A DNA stretch of 64,000 nucleotides from Raphanus sativus (taxonomy: Eukaryota > Streptophyta > Magnoliopsida > Brassicales > Brassicaceae). Below the pieces are notes generated by a model, which was given only the letters and a program-made list of their open reading frames with translations, did not search any database and was not told the origin of the DNA. A program made the translations under genes and the position numbers. The stretch spans positions 17,462,293-17,526,292 of the forward strand of contig NC_079514.1 in NCBI RefSeq assembly GCF_000801105.2, written 5' to 3'. The first letter of the stretch is position 1; each line of letters begins with the position of its first letter. Shown piece after piece: positions 36,000 to 47,987 of this stretch.

Positions 36000-37284
36000 T
36001 TATCTCACTCAAATTACCCTAAGGAATGAATTATTCTCTGAAATAAGAGGATCAGTTGTAATACTTATGGATCAAATCCACAGAGCTCGGGCAGATAATA
36101 AATCCTAAAAGAAGTGATTAAGCTAGGCTGAATATCATAAATCAAAATATGCAGTGGTGAACAAGTAATTGTTCAGATGAGTTGATTGGGGTTTTAGACA
36201 ATAATAATAAAAAAGTTAAGCTTAGGGTTTCTATTCAGGATTTCAGGATTACATAGGCATGGAAACTAACATGCATGCAGGATATATAAGAACTCAACAA
36301 AAGCAATAGTTTGTCAACTTCCGTATTTTTAGACTATATATTGTCTAGATCCTCAAACTCAGGTTCCGCTTGCTAGTATGAAGAAAGTGTCGATCGATTA
36401 CTCTACAAGAGTATCGATCGATACACCTTTCGTCACGTCGACTGATTACTCTATAGGACTATCGATCGATGGGCTTCTAGAGAAGTTTTAAGATCGGGTT
36501 GAACTATGTTCACTAGTCTTCTTAGACCAACTTCCGCATGTATCTAGCAACCTAGCTCAAAGAATCAATTCAGGGAGAAAACCAGGCTTTCGCTTGCGCC
36601 TCCTATCCTAATATCAAGGTTCTAGTTATCTACTCTAGAAACAAGCATTAAACACAACTCTCATGATGAATATTTCTAGCAACTTAGTAATTCCATATTT
36701 TGGGCTAATCCCTCATTTCCTGTTTGAACCCTAAACCTAATAAGGTGATTTACTCAGACATAGCAGAGTAAAGCCTATCAATAGAATAAGAAAACTTCAT
36801 AGATAGATAGATAGAAATCAATGGAGTTCTAAGACAAATATCTGAAGGAGTTATACTCTTCTCTGCAATCTAAAACTAAAAACCTTTTACTGTGAAGAAT
36901 AGAAAATAAGAAAGTGTGTGTTGCTGAATACAATGACGGTGTACATAAATATTAGGTTAAAACTCGCCATGGGTATTCTTATAATTTGGTATGATCTTGG
37001 GCTTCAAGTCGGCTGTGACCAAAGTGGGTTTCTGCGTACTCGCTGTCAATCGATATCACATGGTGTGTATCGATCGATTGTGGTGTCTCTCTGTCGACCA
37101 CTTGTGCTGGTCGACTGTCAGCTCGGGTGAAATCTCTAAAGTACTCAAATGCTTCAAAATCTCTATTTTACTCCAAATGACTCCTAAATCTATAAGCATA
37201 CTAAATAGACTCCAAAACATTATAATTATATCTTAAAACACTTCTATACTATGGTTAAAAGTGGTTAAATTCCATGGTATATCA
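36000..37284 (-). repeat. 5' LTR of the TCGATCGAT-type gypsy family
   Basis: On the minus strand it starts TGATATACC at 37284 and runs into the primer site at 35996. It is homologous to the solo LTR at 21781-23220 (shared ends around GAGTCTCTGTGGATTTGATC and GGGTAATTTGAG). ATCGATCGAT words occur at about 36391-36470 and 37050-37080. Confidence 0.75.
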
Positions 37285-37775
37285 AGGTCCACTCACACGG
37301 CGGTCGGGGCTCTGATCAAGATGGCTAACCGGCTCTAATACCACTTGCAACACTCTTATCCGTCCCTTCCATTTGCCCACAATGATCTCTCTCTAGGATC
37401 GAGAACCCACCCTTTATGATGGTTCAAAGCGTTTATCTTTCTGAGGCATGAAAATTTTCTTTGACCATGCAATCACTACGTGATCTCTCCTCATGTTTTG
37501 GTATTACTCACATGATTTCGAAAATATATTTCTAATAAGACACCATTCTTCCACTATTTCAGTTTAAACATTTAACGATAAAGTTTTTTTCACAAGTTAA
37601 CAAAAGGACAAATTCTCTTTAGTGACATAGTTAGCCAATTTTTTTTTCTTTAACTCTCTCCACGTGCACCATCATATACCATAAATTATAATGTTACAAT
37701 TGCCCTTCCATACTTTTGACATCATTTAGTGTAAACGATGGGTATGAGTGTCTCTTGTGACCCCATTTTTAGCCA
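37285..37775 (-). mobile_element. TRIM/LARD-like LTR fragment with tRNA-Met primer site
   Basis: On the minus strand GAGTGTTGCA (LTR end at about 37346) is followed 2 nt later by TGGTATTAGAGCC (37331-37343), one base off the classical initiator-tRNA-Met primer site TGGTATCAGAGCC. The LTR would extend right from 37346. It is cut on the left by the gypsy LTR and has no coding content. TRIM versus LARD cannot be decided from this piece. Confidence 0.65.
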
Positions 37776-39083
37776 TGGTATATGAGTATTTGAAGTATTA
37801 TATGGGTTTGGAGTATGTTTTAGAGTATTTTCAGGTTCAGGTATATCCTCGAGAACTTTAGTGATTTTGGAGCTTTTTGAGATGCAGAACTACACAGATG
37901 CGTTAGATGTTTAGCTATTGATGGAGATTTTACCACCGTGTGATTGAGCTGATATTTTGACACAACATATATATTTTAGTTAGTTTTCCAATACCACCAT
38001 TTTAAGGTCAATCTAACGGTTAGATCTGAAGTTATGCCCGTATTACTGAAGAGTGGTACGTCTGCCTCGCAAGATGAAGCTGTCGAGAAGATGAAGCAAC
38101 ATCGATCGATGGAGCACCCCTTAAATCGATCGACGGTGATCCCAGAAGATGGACCTTGTCTGTTTATGACCAAATTAATCCCAGAAGTTATCACAAATTA
38201 CCAAAATGCTTCTGCACGACTAAAAGTCTTATTTTACTGTTTTCTAAGCCATTGTTGACGGCCATGCTTATTCTATTGTGGAGAGAGAGCTTATGATTGG
38301 AGAGAGATATCTGTACACCTTGAGAGAGGGAATATCTTATACTTCCTTTGTTACTTTACTCTTTTCTGTTATTTATTATTCTATTGCAGTATTTTTCAGA
38401 CCATCATAATGTTTCTTATGAATATGTCTCAATAGTTCTCTTGTTACATTTAGGGTTTTCAAACGATGATTTATGGTTTGTTAAAATTTAACATGTTGCT
38501 AGGATGATTTAGTTAGTTCTTCATTTAGTTGATCTTAACATCTGGATGCATACGAGAGTTGGTCTAGGTAGTAGAGAACATATCAAACCTGTTCGTAAAG
38601 CTTGCTGGAAAGAATATCGATCTACACAACGATAGTTGTATCGATCGACATTTCGAAAGGTGTATCGATTGATTTTCATATAGAAAAATCGATCGACAAT
38701 TTCTCATGATCAATAAACGAGAGTTGAGATCCGAGATCCAGTCATTAGATAATCTACACAACAAAAGTTGAATAGATTATACTTTAAAGTTTGAGTCGAG
38801 AACAATTAATATTTTTGAATCCCTGATAACCTGATTAGTTTGCATACTTATCATACCTCAGAATTTACCTGAATCTAGTTGTTTTCTTAAATTATTTAAA
38901 ACCTCAAATCAATCAACTGAATAACTAGTTTGTTCGCCATACTATTTATTGTTTTAAATCATTACTGTCTAGCATTACTTCGGAAACAACAAATTTGTTG
39001 AGTCTCTGTGGATTCGATCTCTAAGTACTCCAACTGAACATCTTATTTGAAATAGTGGCTTGAAGGTTAGTTCGAGCATATCA
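37776..39083 (+). repeat. LTR of the TCGATCGAT-type gypsy family, plus orientation
   Basis: Homologous to the solo LTR at 21781-23220 through shared phrases such as TTCTTATGAATATGTCT, GTAAAGCTTGCTGGAA and GTCTCTGTGGATTCGATC, ending GCATATCA at 39083. ATCGATCGAT words cluster at 38100-38140 and 38619-38695. No 5-bp duplication is evident, so the left end is approximate. Together with the LTR at 36000-37284 it forms an inverted pair. Confidence 0.7.
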
Positions 39084-39952
39084 CCTTCATCCTCTGAACG
39101 TCACTCTCACAACTCATAATAACACTAGAAACTTATTTTTCATTATAATGGTAATCACATTTATATCGAAGATCTTTATATGTTAGGCAAATTGAGAATT
39201 CTGATTAACGGGATAAGACTGTTTATGTGGAATCAATATTCGAGTGAGGGTGTTCGGGAATGGATGCGATGGAGGTTATTACAGCCAAAGACTTTGAAGC
39301 CTGAAACAGAACTATAGAGTATACTTTCACTTTTCTAAGACTCACTTGACAATTTTACTAACTAAATCCCCCTTACGTTTTTGCAGGACATGAAGAGTGT
39401 TTGTGCCACCACTAGAATCTTCACAGAACCAATTCATATTTATTCATATGGTTTTTGTTTTGTGTCTTTCAAAATTAGGTTCACCCATTACTAAGAACAA
39501 AAATTTGCACTTTACATATTTTCTTAAGATTTTGCAGGGGAGGTATATTTTCCAAGTAAACGAAGGACACAATGCTATCTCCATCTTAAACGTTTGCTTT
39601 TTTGTTTCAAATGGCACTGAATTATAGTTATTTTGATCCTCATGATTTGTGACTTACCAATTAGGCTTACCCATTATAAGAACACAGTGTTTGCTTTTTA
39701 CATTTTTCTAAAAGATTTTGCTGGAAATGATTCTTAAAGGAAAGACATGAGACCGTGTTAACATTTAAAGGTTTGCTTTGTTCTTTAAAGTTAGACTATG
39801 TTATATTTACTTCAGTTTCGTGCTTAAGAAATCTGCGAAGGGTTTAGGATGATCGTTTACGGTCTCTGTCAGTCTTCAGGTCAAAGCAAACCTTTACTCT
39901 CCCATTTTTTTATTTGATTTGTTGTTTCATTGTCTCTGACTTGGCTTCACAA
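39084..39952. other. Spacer with gene-like composition, no gene identified
   Basis: Less AT-rich than the surroundings and containing several TTTTGCAGG acceptor-like sites (39382, 39532), but no frame I recognise. It may be decayed introns and exons of the gene fragment that follows. Confidence 0.35.
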
Positions 39953-40043
39953 GCAGAACACTTAGCTTTATATAGCTACACGGATGTTGGTGATGGCCTT
40001 GAGTTCCACCACTTCGATCATTGCTCCCTCGACATCCTTGAAG
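39953..40043 (+). pseudogene. Possible TRAPPC2L (TRAPP subunit) exon remnant
   Basis: The frame reads LALYSYTDVGDGLEFHHFDH then CSLDILEE. It aligns by eye with the second-exon region of plant TRAPPC2L proteins, a vesicle-tethering TRAPP subunit with a longin-like fold, around the LHH..HCSLD motif. It follows an AG acceptor-like site and abuts GTAAGT. No other TRAPPC2L exon was found nearby, so this is most likely a retained fragment. The match is short, hence moderate confidence. Confidence 0.45.
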
Positions 40044-40483
40044 AGTAAGTTTCTTTCATTTATCCAAATATGTATTTTGCTTTGTGTGGGTGTATGTTTC
40101 TCCAAATGAGTCGCAGAATTTTTTTTTTCCGTTTTGGTTTTTATCTCTCTTGCTTTCTCTAAGTGCTTTCTCTAAGTGAAATGTCCTCTTTCTCTTTGGA
40201 AATGTGTCAATTTGTATTTCAAAAATGGCTACTACGAAACTGAAGAGTCATTCCTTGGGCCTGCATGAACAACAAAGTGTAAGGACTAATTAATTTCAAC
40301 AGTACATTCGTTTTCTCTGTTACTGATGCTACTCTTTTCATGTGATATTCACCTAAAGGTACAGTTACTTGGCTAATACGTAAGTAATATTTATATTGGT
40401 CACATCAAACTAAGATACTAATTAATTTCACATTAAACTAAGCTCTTGTGACACACCATTTCATACTCTCTCTCTCTCTCTCT

Positions 40484-40831
40484 ATGTTTATGAAGAAGGC
40501 TAAGGTTCTTAAAGCTCTATCTAAGAACTTGCACTGTTTTCAAGCATATGGTTTGGTTGCTGAGATTAACTACAAGACAATCTCGGTGAGTGCGACTCAA
40601 CACTAAAATCAAATGAGCGTGTATGTAATTTGACTTTTAGTGCTGGATTTTGATTGAATTTAGAATCAAGCAGGAAGCAGCATAAATTCTGTTAAGAAAC
40701 TGGGTCAGTTGAAAGAAAAGGAGGAACTATTGAAGAAACAGAAGAAAGATGAAAAGCCAAAAACTAAAGCCATGAAGATGATGACTGAAATGAAATCTGA
40801 ATCAAATTGCAATGACTGTAACATAACATAA
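40484..40831 (+). CDS. Unidentified small two-exon protein candidate
   Basis: ATG 40484 opens a 34-codon exon ending at 40585 before GTGAGT. A second exon from 40664, after TGAATTTAG, continues in phase for 55 codons to TAA at 40829-40831, giving 89 residues. The product is lysine-rich (KKAKVLKALSKNLHCFQAYG, QLKEKEELLKKQKKDEKPK) and probably helical in its second half. I do not recognise the family. Another frame (40841-41062) downstream is also lysine-rich and could be a further exon if the stop is bypassed by splicing. It could equally be the decayed end of a larger gene. Confidence 0.35.
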
Positions 40832-41062
40832 GTTGTTGGCGTGAGCTATTTTAGAAATAAGGCTAAACTGATTCGTGAGCGTCACAGCCGTAATCTGAAG
40901 AAGCAACCATTCCTACAATCAAAGCGACTAATTCCTATAAGCCCCAAGAATATGAAAATTCTTCCAAAGAACACCGGTGAAGCATTGAAGCAAGCTCTGC
41001 TACAATCAGGTTCTGTATCGACAGCCTTTCCCTCGGTTGTTAGTCATGGACATAGATCATGA

Positions 41063-43545
41063 ATATGATAGAAATAGTTTAATTTGGTGGATTTCCGTTG
41101 AAGAGAGTAGAAGTTTGTATGGGAGGAAAGTGCAAGAAGTAGGAGCTGTGTTTGGATGAGTTTCAGAAGGCATTGACGGGCATAGAAGGATCCAGTGTGG
41201 TTTGCGAATGCATGTAGGAATGTTGAGATGCAAAACGTTTAGAGTCTTGAACGAGACTAACGATGTGAATCATGTGATGGTCCATTGTTCCATATCTATA
41301 ACTTGAATAAACTATAGTTTATAGCTACAAAATGCATACATTTACACTAAATGATGTCTAAATTATAAACTTAGAAATATTAATGGGGTGAAATTAGTAA
41401 CAAGTACAAAATATAGATGTTAGAAGCATACTAGCTATTTGTACAACTTAAAGGTGGCTTCATGGATGCTTATTTCAAAGTAAAGTGATATACTATTTGG
41501 CGGTACATAGTTTCACTTGTAAGGATAGGATAGTAAGCATTATATTATTTTTGTCTCTGTTCTGAGGTCTATGTTTCATTGATAATGAAGTATATTAGAT
41601 CATGTTTTCTAGAACTATGTTTTGTCAATTAGAATAAGAAAAATATACTTGATATCTTATGGTCTCGATTATAAGGCGTCTCTCTTGAAAATATATTAGA
41701 TCTACACGATAATATTTTCGTTGGTCTCTACTAGAAATTTTGTCTAACAAAACAAATCCACATTTAAATTTTCAAAAGATAATAAATGAAGCTATACAAT
41801 ATCTATTCGTGTCTCTTTCCAAAATATAAAACATGATATTCTATTATTGCAATATCTTTCTAAAGAATAAATAATAATAATACAAGGTTATACAATACTT
41901 CTATATAAAAATTTAATATAGTTATAATTCCATTCTTCAAAAAATGTCATTAGAAAATATCCTAAATTTATAAAACTTGCTTAAGAAAATGGATTAGCGG
42001 CAAAACCTTGTATTTGAATTACCATTTCATGAGAATATTCGAAAAACCAATGCGTAGCACCAGAAAATCCATACCCAGCAATATTCTGTCACGTAATTAA
42101 TAAGTATTTTGAAAACTTGAAAAAAAAAAAACACGATAATGCTTTAAAAAGAAAATAATATAATTATCGAAATCCCACAACATTATCCATGTTCCTTTTC
42201 TTAATACACGATTGTTTGCTTTCTCATGCTCTTATTATATATATATATATATATAATTGTTAACAAATAGCAGAGAAACTCTCAATTGAAAAATAGAATA
42301 TAAAACGCCTATGTTCCTGCTTTATCTGTAGAGAAAGAAAAAGAGATCATAACTCAACCTTTCGCTCCATAATACCCGAGATAAAGCAGATCATAACTCA
42401 ATCTCGGGTATGCTCTTAGATACCCGAGATCGCTCTATCACGATCCATGGTTAGACAAGGTTTTCTATTATGTTCTTTTTGGTCGATTTTGTTTGATTTA
42501 ACTCATAATGCTCAAAGTTCAAATTTAGAGAAGTATTTTGAGTATTATAATACTATGAAATCTTGCAACTCCAAAATCAAATTAGCGACAAGACTGATTA
42601 TGCTCAGATGTCTTTTTAGTTATATAATTGACATTTGGTGTAAACAACATTAATCTAAATTAACATAATCACACTCACAATCAAATAAAGAAAAATTTAC
42701 GCAAAATTATATTTTTAACAAAAATCAATACATCACATCATGCACGTAGCAAGAACAGACCCTATTTTATGTATAAAATGTTGTAATTTCTTTATTCCCA
42801 CAATAAATAAATAAAACCATATCAATCGAATTCTGCCCACTAGTTATTTGAGTATATTAATCTACAGAGTTTCTCAAAATTCATATATTTGTCTTTACCA
42901 ATGGTTTAACCAATTTTTTTGTGAGTATATTAATCTACAGAGTTTCTCCGAAGGTATCATAAAAATCGCCAACTCAGACTTTCTTCGTCTGGACCAGCTG
43001 AAAATGTACAATAATGGACCAGTTCAAAATGGACGAGTCGAAGATGTACAAATAACCAGCTGGATTCAACTGAGTTGAATCAGTTGAAAAAAGGGGCACC
43101 ATCAAACACGTGGATGTAGGGTAGTTGGCCAGAATTTTCAAAATGATTTATAACTTATATTGTGTAGGGTAATTGGTCTGAATTCCGTCAATCAAATAAG
43201 ACGTATCGTTTATTAGTTTCTAGGTGGTTGCCCATGATTTCGGAGATGTAAATATTGTAGAAAATATATATTATGTATAAAATATAACTTTTGGATAATA
43301 ACTAAAATATTAAGAAAATAAAATTTCAACTTAAAATAGTTTAAAAATAAAAAATCTATGTCTTATATTTTTAGAAAGTTTGTGAGATTTAATGACAACT
43401 TAATAACAATCTAAGTCACAAAACATATTTATTTTACGTAGTTTGATCAAATGATTAACAAACTCAAGATAAGTGAACCAAAAGTTATATTTAAGAATAT
43501 TTATAATCATCACATTATCTTATCTACCAGCTCGTTTAACTCTGA
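41063..43545. other. Long AT-rich spacer
   Basis: No gene recognised. The (AT)n microsatellite lies at about 42236-42256. A three-arm inverted repeat lies at 42372-42430 (see findings). Frames at 42447-42653 and 42848-43078 lack motifs. Two direct phrases of GAGTATATTAATCTACAGAG (42850 and 42923) mark a small tandem duplication. Confidence 0.45.
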
Positions 43546-43592
43546 TGTAAAGTAATTTGTTTTTTTTTTTTTGACAAAGTGTAAAGTAATTT
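43546..43592 (-). repeat. Micro-retroposition scar (13-bp duplication)
   Basis: TGTAAAGTAATTT at 43546-43558 and 43580-43592 flanks a 21-bp insert. On the minus strand the insert reads CTTTGTC followed by A's, matching the 3' end of the LINE fragment at 48516-48988. It is in effect a LINE copy reduced to its last seven bases and tail. Confidence 0.7.
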
Positions 43593-43653
43593 TCAGTTGC
43601 AGAATTTCATTAACTTCTTATCATATCCAAAACACACTCTTTCACATAGTTTT

Positions 43654-43763
43654 TTTTTAACAGAAAAAAATTAAACCCGGATCTATTAAAGACACATACC
43701 TAACCTCCGGGTGGAGGTACACAGCCAACGGATAGACCCTCTCCTCGGCATTCAAATGAGCCG
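43654..43763 (-). mobile_element. Short retroposon (SINE or LINE 3' fragment)
   Basis: A 110-bp insert between 17-bp perfect duplications CTCTTTCACATAGTTTT (43637-43653 and 43764-43780). On the minus strand it ends in TTCTGTTAAAAA, i.e. an A tail. The body has GC-rich CACCCGGAGG, unlike its surroundings. No pol III boxes are clear, so a 5'-truncated LINE is as likely as a SINE. Confidence 0.7.
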
Positions 43764-43780
43764 CTCTTTCACATAGTTTT

Positions 43781-44613
43781 GATTCAATGTTTAATATAAA
43801 TATCATGACCACTCTCTAAATAGTAACAACCATGCCATAAATGAACCCAAAAAGAACTATATTCGAACTCATTTTCAATCATTACAGCCTTTATTTACCA
43901 CGCTATGGCCTCTTTGACGTGCAAAATGTTTTTTAATGTCAAAGTATTCACATGTTTTATTGAAAATAATCCGTCAAATCCTTAAAACTTGCATATATTA
44001 TTTGATGTAAATTGTACTATATTACTTTCAATAGTTTTTGAATTAAATACATAATACTTTTCTATTAAAATTTTCTCATTGTAGTTGATTAATATTATTG
44101 AATTATTAATAAATCTCTTATTTAAGTTTTATTTTGGTCTTTTTCAAAACTATGTTTGACGATTCTCTCTTTCATTATTTTTGGATAATTTTTCTAATTA
44201 CCAATATAAAATCAATAGTATCCAATTCAACTCAGTATTCTTCTTGTAAAATAAAACAGCATTATTTTGTATTCTTCTCCATCATAAAATAGGAATTAAA
44301 CAATGGAGAATTCTATTTTTATTTCTTAATGTATTTCAATTTGTATATTTGATTGTTATGCATCCAATTGACATCTTTTATAAGATATATATAGTTTGTA
44401 AATATAAAACATGCTATGAGTTTAAGTAAATTAGTTGGCTGGATATATATATATTATTAAAGTAATTATTTATATAAATACATTTATGTTTTTTTCTATG
44501 ATTGGTTCTATGATTGTAACTTCAGCAGATTATCTATATTTGAATTTGTTTGAAAGTTTAAATTTTTAGCTTATCTATGCTTAGTTTTTTTTTATTTATT
44601 TTAATATATAAAA
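43781..44613. other. AT-rich spacer, nothing recognised
   Basis: Low-complexity AT sequence between a short retroposon and a Helitron tail; no open frame of note. Confidence 0.5.
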
Positions 44614-44862
44614 CTAGAGTTTCACCCGCACGGATAATTTATAAATATATAACTAAAACTTATATTTAATATATTATAGATTATTATTATAAAATTTATA
44701 AAATACAGAGTATAATTTTTAGTTAAATTAATTTATAATAATGTTTAATCACAAAATTAAGAAATACTTATTTATAAAAAAATATTTAAACTTTTTGGTA
44801 AGATCTTGTTAGATTTTTTATAAAAAAATTATTTAAAAGTTGTACTTCTCTTTTAATAGAGA
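44614..44862 (-). mobile_element. Mini-Helitron
   Basis: On the minus strand it starts TCTCTATTAAAAGAGAAGTA (44862), a recognised Helitron 5' end. It closes with CCGTGCGGGTGAAACT, CTAG (44614-44617) and T. Length 249 bp. The terminal hairpin is weak. A second 5' end at 45847 on the same strand could use the same tail, in which case this is a nested or deletion derivative. Confidence 0.65.
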
Positions 44863-45847
44863 AGATATAAATAAAACTACTCGCAACCAATCAAATCAAG
44901 AGAATTAATTTTAACTTTTGCCTATAATCTGTTATATATAAATATAGCAGATGTGTAATACAATTTTATATGATTCACAAATCCTTTTATACAATTATAA
45001 ATAGATTTCTAAGCCCTTGCAATTGATGTTATAATCTTTATAATTTTATAATATTTATAACTTACAATTTAATTTATAAACTTTTATAAATCATTGAAAA
45101 AATTGTGATAAAATAATTTGTATGTCATGATAAATAATTACAAATGTTTTCAAAATCCTGATAAATGATTTATAAAGAATGTATTAACTTCATAAGACAT
45201 TAATATTTATTGTAATACTTTATATATAAAAATCATGTTTTATATAAGAATATGAAATCATTATCTTGATTTCTATAAAATTGTTTTTTCAGTCATTACT
45301 TTATACAGTTTATATGTATAGAAACAATTGATCAAACATTATTAGTCTTTCTATAATTTCAAAAATTAGTTACTATAAATCATCATTTATAATATCATTT
45401 TCATTATTTGTTAAGTGATACAAATTGATTTTAGACTTTTATTTGTTTTTAGATCTAGTTAGAATAAATAAAACTTAAAAGTCATCAACCAATCAAATTA
45501 GAATATGAAATCATTATCTTAATTTCTATAAATTATTGTTCGTTCATTATTTTATGCAGTTTATATATAAAAACTTATCAAACATTAATACTCTTTCTAT
45601 AATTTTGAAAATTATTTACCATAAATCATCATTTTCATTAGTTTGCATATGATATTAATTGGTTCTAGATTTTTTTTTGTTTTCAGATCTAGTTAAAATA
45701 AATAAAATTAAAAGTCATCAACCAATCAAATTAGAATAATTTTTTATGGAGATCTCACCAATGCTTGACACGTAAGCAAAAAAACATTATTTTGACAAAA
45801 CACATAAGCAAAAGTTATGTAAGTGACTTCTCTTTTAATATATATGA
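44863..45847 (-). mobile_element. Helitron 5' part with internal tandem duplication
   Basis: On the minus strand TCATATATATTAAAAGAGAA at 45847 is a Helitron 5' terminus followed by GTCACTTAC. Its own 3' tail is not seen before 44862. The interval is AT-rich, non-coding and contains the 250-bp duplication annotated separately. Confidence 0.55.
45248..45737. repeat. Tandem direct duplication, unit about 250 bp
   Basis: GAATATGAAATCATTATCTT begins copies at 45248 and 45501. Both end in AGTCATCAACCAATCAAATT followed by AGAA. Copy 1 is 253 bp and copy 2 is 237 bp, with scattered substitutions and small deletions. Confidence 0.85.
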
Positions 45848-46379
45848 TGATTATCAACGAAAATTTAACAAAAATTATGTATAGCTATGAGAAATGTTTT
45901 TGTGTTTATAATAAATCAATTTTACAATAAATATATATTGATCAAACAACTTTCATTGAAACTTAAATGAGTTCAACTCCATCGATGAAGAATACAATAA
46001 GGCCACAAGGAACCAAACAAACCAAATCATAGACCAATACACTGGACAAGCAATTGGAAAGCTTAATTGATTTATTAAGCTTTCTCAATTGATTTATTAT
46101 CATATATATATATATATATATAAAGGATAACATATATTCAAATTTCTTTAATCCACATCATCAAGTGTTTCACCAAAAACGATATCTTAGCATAATTTTA
46201 ATTTTTTGTAAGCTCTCACACAATTATTATCCTCTCATTATTGAAACAAATATATTATTAAATACAATATTTAATAGTCAATAACTATATTTTTATAATC
46301 AATTTTGATGAAATGTGAAATTTATTGATCAGAGTAAAAAAAATAAACATATATAAAGAATAGGATTCTAAATGCAGAA
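45848..46379. other. AT-rich spacer, nothing recognised
   Basis: AT-rich with a TATA microsatellite near 46102-46122; no gene or element ends seen. Confidence 0.5.
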
Positions 46380-47330
46380 GCTATACAACGGTTGCAACAG
46401 TATAAAAAATGAACGATGATCCTTTTAGAACACTTCAAACCAGCGTTGCATTAGGCCTGCTAGCTTATGATCCGCCTTGTATCGAAGAGAGCTGATTCCG
46501 TTTCGTATGGCCTTGTCAATGACTCGAACAGCTTGGTCCACAGTGCGAAAACCTCGCTGATGACGTCGCTCATTCCTATCCTTCCACATATAATAGATGC
46601 AGGTCTGAAAAACCATTTTGATGAGGATCTTGTCGATGCTCCCAAGGTCATTGTTAGTAATAAACTGCAAGGTAGTATCCCAATTTGGATCACTTCTACC
46701 ACCACTTAACCGACCAGCAAGTCTATCCCAAACAGTGAAGGTGTACGGACAAGCAAAGAAGATATGATCCCTAGTCTCATCCGGTTCTCCACACATCACA
46801 CAACTCTGTTGAATACCCCAAGCCCTCATATGATCTCCTGTAGATAATATATTTTTCACTGCCAGCAATACTATGAATGAGTATCTAGGAACTTCTTGGG
46901 AAAACCACACACTTTTGCTCCAGCCCACTTTACTTCTCCTTATTCGAATCTGATCATAGGTTCTGCTCGATGAGAAATGTGGTTTATAGTTGTCCTCCGA
47001 GTGCTTCCAAAGTACCAGGTCGCTTCCATATTCATCATGCGGAATTCGCTCGTTCCTTATGCGGGCATACAAATCATGGAAATGTCGGTTTCGATGTCCT
47101 CGTATACTCCAGTGGGCCTGTGTTACTGCATCACTCACTCTAGCATTACGGGAAACCCCAAGGTAGTAAGTTCCTACAGCACCAGTGATATCCAATAGCT
47201 TCCCTACCTGCAGCCAGTCATCAACCCAGAAAAAAAGCAGTGTGACCGTCATTTACCTCAAACCTGATAAATTGGTAACCAACTGATCTCAATTTTAACA
47301 GCTTCTTCCAAATCCAAATCCAGATCCAAT
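46380..47330 (-). mobile_element. 5'-truncated LINE, ORF2 3' end
   Basis: The minus-strand frame 47252-46425 encodes 275 residues without a stop. It begins in the segment before zf-RVT (FWVDDWLQVGKLLDITGAVG) and contains the zinc-binding motif CVMCGEPDETRDHIFFACPY. It also has FQTCIYYMWKDRNERRHQRG and ends RWFEVF, as plant LINE ORF2 proteins do. Homology extends upstream to about 47320 (WKKLLKLRSVGYQFIRFEVN) in another frame, separated by an indel in a T run. RT and endonuclease are missing, so this is a dead copy. Confidence 0.8.
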
Positions 47331-47987
47331 ATTTTTATAATCATTAGTACATTTTAGACTCAAATCTCTATTTAAAAGTTATAAAAACAAATCTACACAA
47401 TTTTGTAAAAGTAGTTGAATTAATAATTTTTGTTATATTAATATATGTATATTTTAATATTTCCAAGATTAGTTTTCTTTTTTTGTTTTTCTCAAGAAAA
47501 GATAAACTCGGTAATAAATATTGCCATCATTTTACATGTATTGTATATCATATATATATTGGTCTAAACTGAATCTAAAATGTTATTTATCATTTCGTAA
47601 TTTATATATGTGTATATATATATATATGATAAATTTGAAAAGAATAAGAAAGATCATTTGTATACTTTTATCATAAACCAGAAAATTTAACATAATTTAC
47701 TAAAAATAACATAATTAATTAAAAAAATTAAGTAGAATTAATAAATTTAGTATACTAATACATTTTTTAAAAAAATTAAATTTTCTATTTAAGGCAAATA
47801 ATTTTTATGATTAAATGTAACTTAGGAAACAATCAATTGACCCTAAATATATGAAACTTCAACGAAATTTTACCCCCTTAGAAATGGTCACCTTCCAAAC
47901 ATGAAACTTCGACGAAACTTTAACACTTAGAAACGGTTACCTTTCAAATATGACTTCGACGAAATTTCCCCGCCTTATTATATCTCC
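47331..47987. other. AT-rich spacer with a short tandem repeat
   Basis: No gene. At about 47848-47970 a unit of about 50 bp containing ATGAAACTTCGACGAAATTT and a TTAGAAA.GGT.ACCTT phrase is repeated nearly three times. A TATA run lies near 47610-47630. Confidence 0.55.

Noticed and set aside
37776..39083. Full-length LTR with target duplication
   Set aside because: No matching 5-bp flanks were found and the left end could not be fixed, so only LTR homology is claimed.
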